Source: Arenicellales bacterium
Lineage (GTDB): Bacteria > Pseudomonadota > Gammaproteobacteria > Arenicellales > UBA868
DNA length: 11,796 nucleotides
NCBI GenBank assembly: GCA_028825345.1
Contig: JAPKAJ010000056.1
Span: forward strand, 1-11,796
Reading direction: 5' to 3'
The notes below the pieces were generated by a model, which worked only from the letters and a program-made list of their open reading frames with translations, ran no database searches and was not told the origin of the DNA. A program made the translations under genes and the position numbers. Below, one piece after another: positions 6,994 to 11,796 of this stretch. Positions within the stretch are counted from its first letter, which is position 1, and each line of letters begins with the position of its first letter.

Positions 6994-8468
6994 GGTTGTC
7001 CCCCGAACAGCACCATGGCGGCCTGTGATGCAATGCCCGCGCTGAGTTCGGTATGCATGCCGAAATACAGATTGGCGATAGCCAGCAGCCAGGCCGGAAC
7101 CAGCATAGACAGCGGCGCTTCGGTGCCACTGACGGCTTCTCCGGTTTTGCCAAGGTATGCGGTCTCGATCACGCGCCAGACATAGATCACGGCAAGCAGT
7201 GACCCGGCAATGATGACAAGGACAACGGGCCACCAGCCTCGCTCCACAGCGGCCAGCACCAGATACCATTTACTAATAAAGCCCGCGGTGAGTGGCAGGC
7301 CGATCAGACTGAGACCGCCAATCACGAAAACACCCATGGTCCAGGGCATCCGGTAGCCGAGTCCGCGCAGGTCCCCCAGGCGCACACTGCCCAGCCGCCA
7401 GGCAATACAGCCGAGCGCGAGAAACAGTGCGCCCTTCATCAGCGCATGGTTGAAAAGATGCAACAGAGTGGCTGTAAGCCCGGCAGGAGTCGCCAGGCTA
7501 ACACCTAGTATCAGATAGCCGATCTGGGCGATGCTGGAGTACGCCAGCATTCTCTTCAGGTTGTGCTGAAATATAGCGACTGTCGACGCCGAAAGGACCG
7601 CGACCGAGCCCAGAACGACCAGCATGGCCGACAGCGGCATGGCGCCGAGCGCGAAGTCGATGCCAAAAACCGAGAACATAAAGCGCAGCAGGACGTAGAC
7701 GGCCACTTTGGTCGCGGTAGCCGCAAGGAAAGCGCTGACTGCTGAGGGCGCGTAGGCATAGGCATTGGGCAGCCACAGATGAAGTGGGAACAGCGCGATC
7801 TTCAGGCCCAGACCCACCGTCAGAAAAGCAAAACCGGTGCGCGCTGTGCGACTGTCGGCAACGGCCACCAAGCGCTGCGCCATATCGAGCATGTTTAGTG
7901 TGCCGGTCAGCATGTACAAAAGGCCGATCCCAATAAGAATAAAAGTTGCACCGATCGTTCCCATGATCAGATACTGGTAGGCCGCCGTCAGCGCTTTGCG
8001 ATCGTTCCCCATCGCAATGAGTACGTAACTCGACAGCGAGGAAATCTCGAGAAAGACAAAAAGGTTGAATGCGTCCCCGGTTATCGTGATGCCAAGCAGT
8101 CCTGTTAGGCAGAGCAGCCAGGCGGTGTAAAAAAGTCCCTGGCTATGTGCCTCGATTTCACTGGCGACACTGCGCTTGGCAAAGATGGACACCACTGTGC
8201 TGATCGCTGTGACGATCAACAGCACATAAGCGTTGGCGAAATCGATGTGGTATGCAATACCAAACGGCGCGGCCCAGCCGCCGAAGGTATAGTCGATGAC
8301 GCCCTGTTCCAGTATTTGCCCGAGCAGGGCAATTGAAACCAGAAGCGAGATGCCGCTGACGACGAATGTCAGTAACCACGCTGCAAAGGGTCGATGCAAG
8401 ACCAGACACAGTGGCGCAGCCAGCAACGGCACAACCACCTGTAGCGCCGGTAGTTGCGCACTAATCAC
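6990..8468 (-). CDS. mnhD: Mrp/Mnh-type antiporter subunit D1 (MrpD-like)
   Basis: This is a membrane ion/proton channel subunit of 492 residues with the standard 14-TM antiporter-module length and no tail. Key residues are Glu141 in FNLFVFLEISSLSSY (TM5), Lys223 in GLKIALFPLHLWLP (TM7), Lys254 in ATATKVAVY (TM8), the FNHALMKGALF segment with His341 and Lys345, and Lys400 in GFISKWYLV (TM12). The NAYAYAPSAVSAFLA stretch after TM7 is characteristic of MrpD and the MbhH-like proteins. The start is GTG at 8468, overlapping the mnhC stop as GTGA. The end overlaps the D2 start as ATGA. By homology it is the direct counterpart of MrpD. The transported cation (Na+, K+ or only H+) cannot be read from sequence. 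Confidence 0.95.
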   Translation of the reverse strand: MISAQLPALQVVVPLLAAPLCLVLHRPFAAWLLTFVVSGISLLVSIALLGQILEQGVIDYTFGGWAAPFGIAYHIDFANAYVLLIVTAISTVVSIFAKRSVASEIEAHSQGLFYTAWLLCLTGLLGITITGDAFNLFVFLEISSLSSYVLIAMGNDRKALTAAYQYLIMGTIGATFILIGIGLLYMLTGTLNMLDMAQRLVAVADSRTARTGFAFLTVGLGLKIALFPLHLWLPNAYAYAPSAVSAFLAATATKVAVYVLLRFMFSVFGIDFALGAMPLSAMLVVLGSVAVLSASTVAIFQHNLKRMLAYSSIAQIGYLILGVSLATPAGLTATLLHLFNHALMKGALFLALGCIAWRLGSVRLGDLRGLGYRMPWTMGVFVIGGLSLIGLPLTAGFISKWYLVLAAVERGWWPVVLVIIAGSLLAVIYVWRVIETAYLGKTGEAVSGTEAPLSMLVPAWLLAIANLYFGMHTELSAGIASQAAMVLFGGQP

Positions 8469-8818
8469 AAGGATTCGTCCTGGCGGTGAATGTCGTCTTC
8501 TTCGACTGAGCCGTAGGCTTCACGAATTCGCACGACGAGCGCGAGACCTAAGGCAGTGGTGGCTACCCCGACCACGATCGCAGTCAGGATGAGTACATGG
8601 GGTAGAGGGTTGGAGTAAGTAGTGACGCCTTCGCGCAATATGGGTACGGCGCCGTTCACGACTTTACCCATGCTGATATAAAGAATGAAAACCGAGGCCT
8701 GGAATAGGTTCAATCCGATGATTTTCTTGACCAGATTGCCACTGGAGATCACCACGTAGAAACCGGTCATCATCAGCAGGATGACAATCCAGTAGTTGTA
8801 CAGTCCAGCGACGTTCAC
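8465..8818 (-). CDS. mnhC: Mrp/Mnh antiporter subunit C (NuoK-like)
   Basis: This is a small three-TM subunit homologous to NuoK of complex I, 117 residues long. Landmarks are NLVKKIIGLNLFQASV at 28-43, and the region from NPLPHVLILTAIVVG (70-84) into ATTALGLAL (86-94), both typical of MrpC. No glutamate lies within the membrane segments, unlike NuoK, and this is usual for MrpC. The C-terminus is a soluble acidic tail (EEDD). It starts with GTG at 8818, overlapping the mnhB stop (GTGA). The last bases overlap the D1 start in the same way. It should sit between the small-subunit group and the first channel module. Confidence 0.95.
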   Translation of the reverse strand: MNVAGLYNYWIVILLMMTGFYVVISSGNLVKKIIGLNLFQASVFILYISMGKVVNGAVPILREGVTTYSNPLPHVLILTAIVVGVATTALGLALVVRIREAYGSVEEDDIHRQDESL

Positions 8819-9234
8819 GGATCGTTGCGCCCGGCAAAGGCCAGAAAGATGGTGACTATTACTGCACTCACCGTGATGCCAACCCCAAGTTCGACCAGGA
8901 AGATTCCCAGGTGTTGGCCGCCTATCAGATCGTGTGCGAGCGCACCGTAGGCAAGGTAATCGGAGCCCAGCAGCATTGTTGTTGCGCCAACCCCGGCATA
9001 CAAGACCAGCCCGAGTGCGATAACAAACCGTAACAGCCCGGGCGGTATGGCGTTGCGCAGGGCTTCGGTGCCGAACACCAAGCCGTAAAGAATAAATCCA
9101 GCAGCGAAGATGGCCCCGGCCTGAAAACCACCACCCGGACCGAAGTCACCATGAAACTGTACGTAAAGGGCAAATAGCAGGATCACCGGGATGATGATTT
9201 TGGCGACAATGCGTAGAACCGGATTGTCTCTCAT
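8815..9234 (-). CDS. mnhB: Mrp/Mnh antiporter subunit B (MnhB domain)
   Basis: This is a 139-residue membrane protein with four hydrophobic segments and the MnhB signature HGDFGPGGGFQAG at 28-40, one of the best conserved motifs of Mrp complexes. It starts with ATG at 9234, overlapping the TGA of the MrpA-C-like gene by four bases. The final residues AGRNDP form a short cytosolic end. In known Mrp structures MrpB packs with the C-terminal part of MrpA. Here that part is the separate protein encoded immediately upstream, so the two products are made side by side. Confidence 0.95.
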   Translation of the reverse strand: MRDNPVLRIVAKIIIPVILLFALYVQFHGDFGPGGGFQAGAIFAAGFILYGLVFGTEALRNAIPPGLLRFVIALGLVLYAGVGATTMLLGSDYLAYGALAHDLIGGQHLGIFLVELGVGITVSAVIVTIFLAFAGRNDP

Positions 9235-9788
9235 GGCGTTGGGCGCTCTTTCGAAGGTCGTTTACGTCGCCGCAGGCCAAGCAGAGCCAGAACCCCGACC
9301 CCAGCGGTAAAAATCACCGCCAACTCGCCCAGGGTGTCGTAACCGCGGTAACTCGCGAGAATGCTGGTGACAACGTTAGGGATGCCGGTTTGCTCAGGTG
9401 ATTTACCGAGGTAGTACGGCACAACGTGTTGATGTACGGGGGCGGCTGGGTCAGCGAAAAAAGGCATGTCGAGTGTGCCATAGACCAGCGCCGCGCCAGT
9501 GACCGCAACTACCAGTAACGGCAGTAGGGGCCGGTGTGCCGGGCGCTGCTCGTGCCTGCCCACCAGGCCAATAGTCGCCAGCATCAATATTGTCGAAATG
9601 CCGACACCTACAGCCGCCTCGGTAAATGCCACATCTACCGCATCCAGAACCACGAACACGACCGCAGCGAGCAGGCTGTAGATACCAAACATCATGGTCA
9701 CGGCAAAAAGATCATGCAGCCGAACCGCGGCAAGCGCAGTTAGTACCAGCATGCCCAGCAGCACGATATTGATGGCCTCGATCAGCAC
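9231..9788 (-). CDS. MrpA C-terminal equivalent (MbhD/MbhE-like, DUF4040)
   Basis: This 185-residue membrane protein corresponds to the last part of MrpA, which in Bacillus-type systems is fused to the ND5-like channel. The first half has the MbhD/ND6-like motif DVAFTEAAVGVG (52-63) with Glu57 in the membrane. The second half has the MbhE-like stretch ILASYRGYDTLGE (143-155) with Glu155 at the start of the last TM. Membrane-embedded glutamates in these two motifs are functionally important in Mrp, by family knowledge. A polar, partly periplasmic linker at 104-140 joins the halves, so MbhD and MbhE are fused to each other but not to a channel. The GTG start at 9788 directly follows the mnhG TAA and has a poor ribosome site, so coupling is likely. 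An internal GTG or ATG (residues 9 and 13) is a possible alternative start. Confidence 0.9.
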   Translation of the reverse strand: MLIEAINIVLLGMLVLTALAAVRLHDLFAVTMMFGIYSLLAAVVFVVLDAVDVAFTEAAVGVGISTILMLATIGLVGRHEQRPAHRPLLPLLVVAVTGAALVYGTLDMPFFADPAAPVHQHVVPYYLGKSPEQTGIPNVVTSILASYRGYDTLGELAVIFTAGVGVLALLGLRRRKRPSKERPTP

Positions 9789-10103
9789 TTAGATTTTCGG
9801 ATCATCAAGCCAGGGTCTGCGGATACCATGCCTGGCCGCGCGTGCCAGGGCATGTGAGGCAGAGGGGTTCAGTAGCGCCAGTATCGCCAGAAGTAATAGC
9901 AGTTTGCCCAGCAGCAAACTCCAGCCGGCTGCCAGGGCAAGCCCCAGTAGAATGGCGCTGGCCCCCAGGGTATCGGTAATGCCGGCACCATGCAGGCGAG
10001 TGAAGACATCCGGCAGGCGCAGTAGCCCAATGCCACCTATCAGGGTGAACAGTGCACCGATAACCAACAGGGCATCGCTTACAAGGTCCAGCGCGAGGTT
10101 CAT
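9789..10103 (-). CDS. mnhG: Mrp/Mnh antiporter subunit G
   Basis: This 104-residue protein has three hydrophobic segments and the PhaG/MnhG signature GLLRLPDVFTRLHGA at 26-40, followed by ITDTLGA. It starts with ATG at 10103 after a strong GGAGG six bases upstream, overlapping the mnhF stop as ATGA. The C-terminal soluble tail (HGIRRPWLDDPKI) is somewhat shorter than in many MnhG proteins. It is part of the E-F-G subcomplex, whose biochemical role is mainly structural in the Mrp assembly. Confidence 0.95.
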   Translation of the reverse strand: MNLALDLVSDALLVIGALFTLIGGIGLLRLPDVFTRLHGAGITDTLGASAILLGLALAAGWSLLLGKLLLLLAILALLNPSASHALARAARHGIRRPWLDDPKI

Positions 10104-10390
10104 GATTTGCCTCCATCACGCGGTGACTGGGCCTGACCAAGGTCGCCGAACTCGGATACCTTGAGGACAGCGACGGTACCGATGAAGCCGATCAGGGCAT
10201 ACATCAGAGCGATGTCAATATACAAGTCTGGCTCACCGACGATAAAGCCAAGCACCACGATCATCAGCACGGTTTTGGTGCCCAAGGCGTTGGAGGCCAG
10301 AATTCGGTCATAGACGGTAGGCCCCTTGATTGCCCGAATCAGGGCCAGCACCATAGTGACCAGTAGTGCGATGCCGGTAAGCGTCAGCAT
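10100..10390 (-). CDS. mnhF: Mrp/Mnh antiporter subunit F
   Basis: The protein has 96 residues and three TM segments. GPTVYDRILASNALGTK at 23-39 and DLYIDIALMYALIGFIG at 55-71 are the MnhF/PhaF hallmarks, with the conserved Asp28 of YDR. The frame runs seven codons further upstream to 10411, but the ATG at 10390 has a clear GGAGG seven bases before it and matches the family N-terminus. It overlaps the end of mnhE by seven bases (ATG inside the last codons) and the start of mnhG by four. It belongs to the E-F-G group of the antiporter. Confidence 0.95.
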   Translation of the reverse strand: MLTLTGIALLVTMVLALIRAIKGPTVYDRILASNALGTKTVLMIVVLGFIVGEPDLYIDIALMYALIGFIGTVAVLKVSEFGDLGQAQSPRDGGKS

Positions 10391-10866
10391 GACCCGTCCT
10401 CCATGGCGCATACGCGCCGAGCCATTTCTCCTCGCGTCAACTGCTCAGCCGCTTTTTCCGTCAGGGCATGCACTTCTATCTGGTTGTCAGCGACATCTAG
10501 CGAGATTGTCCCGGGTGTCAGGGTGATCGAATTGGCGTAACTGACCCGGCCCACGGCGCTGCGTTGGTCGGCCTCGACGTGGATGATTGATGGGCTTATT
10601 GGCAAGCGTGGATCGACGATACGACGTGCCACATCCACGCTGGCACTGACGATCTGCCCAGCCAGCCAGGGCGCGTAGCGTGCCAGCCCTGGAAGTAATC
10701 TCAGCGGCAAACCCTCAGAATCCAATATGCCTAAACGCTTTGCGCATAGAACCACCAGCAATACTGATGCGATGCCAAGGCTCAGAAGCGGGGCTGTCCA
10801 ATGCCCGGATAGCAACAACCATGCACCACAGAGCACGAAAAAAAGGATCAGCGCGTATCGCAGCAT
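10384..10866 (-). CDS. mnhE: Mrp/Mnh antiporter subunit E, first gene of the operon
   Basis: This 160-residue protein has an N-terminal pair of hydrophobic segments (about 4-42). A cytosolic domain follows, with the MnhE signature YANSITLTPGTISLDV at 110-125, and IEVHALT at 130-136. It starts with ATG at 10866. No strong Shine-Dalgarno sequence is visible, which is unlike the genes after it. It heads the run of ten coupled genes. The order E-F-G before B-C-D is the reverse of the Bacillus order and is typical of split Mrp operons. The 158-base gap upstream is the only place for an operon promoter unless it is read from the regulator gene. Confidence 0.95.
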   Translation of the reverse strand: MLRYALILFFVLCGAWLLLSGHWTAPLLSLGIASVLLVVLCAKRLGILDSEGLPLRLLPGLARYAPWLAGQIVSASVDVARRIVDPRLPISPSIIHVEADQRSAVGRVSYANSITLTPGTISLDVADNQIEVHALTEKAAEQLTRGEMARRVCAMEDGSC

Positions 10867-10891
10867 AGCAACGTTGATTTCAGTGGTGTGT

Positions 10892-10900
10892 CGTATACCA
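10892..10900 (-). promoter_or_regulatory. Possible extended -10 promoter of the antiporter operon
   Basis: Read on the minus strand this is TGG followed by TATACG, an extended -10 pattern, 26 bases before the mnhE ATG. No convincing -35 hexamer is seen at the proper distance, as is allowed for extended -10 promoters. The leader would be only about 20 bases. The rest of the 10867-11024 gap holds an 8-base direct repeat GGGCAACC (10952-10959 and 10981-10988) and the hairpin described next. Confidence 0.25.
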
Positions 10901-10985
10901 TTAATACTGTAGACAAGGACGCCAGCTCTTGTGTCTTGCTCAATGATTTTAGGGCAACCGAATCGTTCGTACTAGAGAAGGGGCA

Positions 10986-11021
10986 ACCCAGCAGTCGTGC
11001 CGGACGGTTAACCATCTGGGT
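10986..11021 (-). repeat. Inverted repeat after the regulator gene, with inner palindrome
   Basis: ACCCAG (10986-10991) and CTGGGT (11016-11021) form a six-base stem beginning four bases after the regulator stop codon. Within the loop lie a perfect GGTTAACC palindrome (11006-11013) and a small CGT/ACG pairing. On the minus strand no T run follows, so it is a weak terminator candidate. The palindrome could instead be a protein-binding site, since it resembles FadR-type GntR operators. Confidence 0.35.
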
Positions 11022-11024
11022 CAA

Positions 11025-11777
11025 TCAAGATAAGGCTAGACCGGCTACACGACGATGAGCGCGGGCTTCACGTTGCCTATGAATGTTCATATCCTGAAGC
11101 GTTTTCTCGACATAACTGATGTGATTATCCGAGGCGGTCTTGGCGGCCTGTGGATCGCCATCCAGTATCGCATTCATCAGATGATAGTGCTGGTCGCGAA
11201 GATGCTTAAAGTTATCAGGCCGCTGGTACAGGTTCTCCAGGTTGTAATGGATACTGCGACGCAGCAGCGAGAACAGGCTGCGCATCACGTGGACCAGCAC
11301 CACGTTGTGTGAGGCTTCACCGACCGCGAGGTGAAAGTCTGCATCGGCTTTGGCTTCGATCACGGCGTCATCTTGGCCATGAGAGATGATCATTCGCTTG
11401 TAGGCTGCGCGCAGCATTTCCATATCGGTTTCAGTGCGCCGGGCGGCGGCATGATATGCCGCCATGGACTCGATCGCGTGGCGCAGTTCCAAGACGTCCT
11501 GCTGCGCATCGGGTGAGGTGCTGATCAGTTCCAGCAGCGGATTTTCCAGGGCAGGGTTAAGACTCTCGGCCACTTCGGCGGCGCCGCGGCCCTGTGTCGT
11601 TAGCAGTCCACGGGCGGATAGAATCTGTAGGCCCTCGCGTAGTGAGGGCCGCGAGACCCCGAGCTGTACGGCAAACTTACGCTCTGCCGGCAGGCGATCA
11701 CCAGGTTTCAGTGTTCCCTCAAGGATCAACTGCTCAATTTTCCGAACCACAACGTCCGAAACGCGTTCTCGATTCAT
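11025..11777 (-). CDS. GntR-family transcription regulator, FadR subfamily with FCD domain (PdhR/LldR-like)
   Basis: This is a 250-residue DNA-binding regulator. The winged helix-turn-helix covers about residues 5-70. LKPGDRLPAERKFA and LGVSRPSLREGLQIL are the GntR recognition region, and TQGRG is the wing. The FCD ligand domain starts near 92 with VLELRHAIE. The usual metal ligands are present: Asp145 and His149 in DADFH, His197 in RDQHYHLMNAI, and His219 in DNHISYVE. The overall pattern is that of PdhR/LldR proteins, which respond to pyruvate or lactate, but the effector here is not known. ATG at 11777 is chosen as the start because the helix-turn-helix begins at once. No good ribosome site is visible. 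The gene is on the same strand as, and 158 bases upstream of, mnhE. It may control that operon, itself, or genes beyond the right edge. Confidence 0.93.
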   Translation of the reverse strand: MNRERVSDVVVRKIEQLILEGTLKPGDRLPAERKFAVQLGVSRPSLREGLQILSARGLLTTQGRGAAEVAESLNPALENPLLELISTSPDAQQDVLELRHAIESMAAYHAAARRTETDMEMLRAAYKRMIISHGQDDAVIEAKADADFHLAVGEASHNVVLVHVMRSLFSLLRRSIHYNLENLYQRPDNFKHLRDQHYHLMNAILDGDPQAAKTASDNHISYVEKTLQDMNIHRQREARAHRRVAGLALS

Positions 11778-11783
11778 AATGAA

Positions 11784-11794
11784 ATGGTAAACTG
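11784..11794 (+). promoter_or_regulatory. Possible GntR/FadR-type operator before the regulator gene
   Basis: ATGGTAAACTG lies just upstream of the regulator start codon and runs to the window edge within the longer TGGTAAACTGGT. It matches ATGGTTAACCG, found on the minus strand at 11015-11005, at nine of eleven bases. FadR-subfamily regulators commonly bind TGGT-centred half sites, so self-regulation is plausible. The site is cut by the end of the window. Confidence 0.3.
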
Positions 11795-11796
11795 GT

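Noticed and set aside
6994..7269. N-terminal extension of D2
   Set aside because: The extra 92 codons overlap the D1 coding end and have no membrane pattern. The ATG at 6993 with GGGGGA upstream and ATGA overlap is a far better start.
10391..10411. Seven-codon N-terminal extension of mnhF
   Set aside because: The ATG at 10390 has a well-spaced GGAGG and matches the family N-terminus.
3602..10866. Reading the operon as part of complex I or a membrane-bound hydrogenase
   Set aside because: No NuoB, NuoC, NuoD or NuoI or hydrogenase catalytic subunits are present, and the MnhE, MnhF, MnhG and MnhB signatures are specific to Mrp-like antiporters.
10952..10988. Direct repeat GGGCAACC, two copies 29 bases apart
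   Set aside because: Eight bases twice in a short gap is close to chance, and no third copy or link to a promoter is visible.

Overview
The window reads as chromosomal DNA of a gammaproteobacterium, probably a marine or salt-tolerant one. The thymidine kinase closely follows the Escherichia coli Tdk pattern, the GntR/FCD regulator looks like the PdhR/LldR type, and the largest block is a Mrp/Mnh-type cation/proton antiporter operon. The taxonomic assignment is an inference from protein resemblance, not a search. Genes are densely packed. The longest gene-free stretch is 158 bases (10867-11024), and no rRNA, tRNA, CRISPR array, insertion sequence or integrase is visible.

Layout from left to right. 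A partial plus-strand gene of unknown function enters from the left edge and ends at 394, followed by a plausible intrinsic terminator. Next come two minus-strand genes: an exported rhodanese-like protein and, overlapping it by four bases, a DpkA-like reductase of the malate/L-lactate dehydrogenase family with a probable TTG start. Divergent from these is tdk on the plus strand. A minus-strand nitroreductase then meets tdk tail to tail.

From 10866 down to 3602 runs one minus-strand operon of ten genes: mnhE, mnhF, mnhG, a free-standing equivalent of the MrpA C-terminus (MbhD/MbhE-like, DUF4040), mnhB, mnhC, antiporter subunit D1, antiporter subunit D2, an 83-residue membrane protein of unknown function, and antiporter subunit D3. 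Neighbouring genes mostly overlap by ATGA or GTGA, which implies translational coupling and stoichiometric assembly of one membrane complex. The canonical seven-subunit Mrp order (A-B-C-D-E-F-G) is rearranged here. E, F and G come first, MrpA is split, and there are three ND2/ND4/ND5-like channel subunits, each keeping the family's lysines and glutamate. The nitroreductase lies 41 bases downstream and may be read through. Upstream of mnhE, on the same strand, sits the GntR/FCD regulator. A related 11-base motif occurs both in front of this regulator and between it and mnhE.

The most interesting points are the three-channel Mrp variant with its uncharacterised small subunit, the NuoL-like tail on D3, a probable one-base frame problem at the start of the rhodanese gene, and the possible link between the FCD regulator and the antiporter operon.
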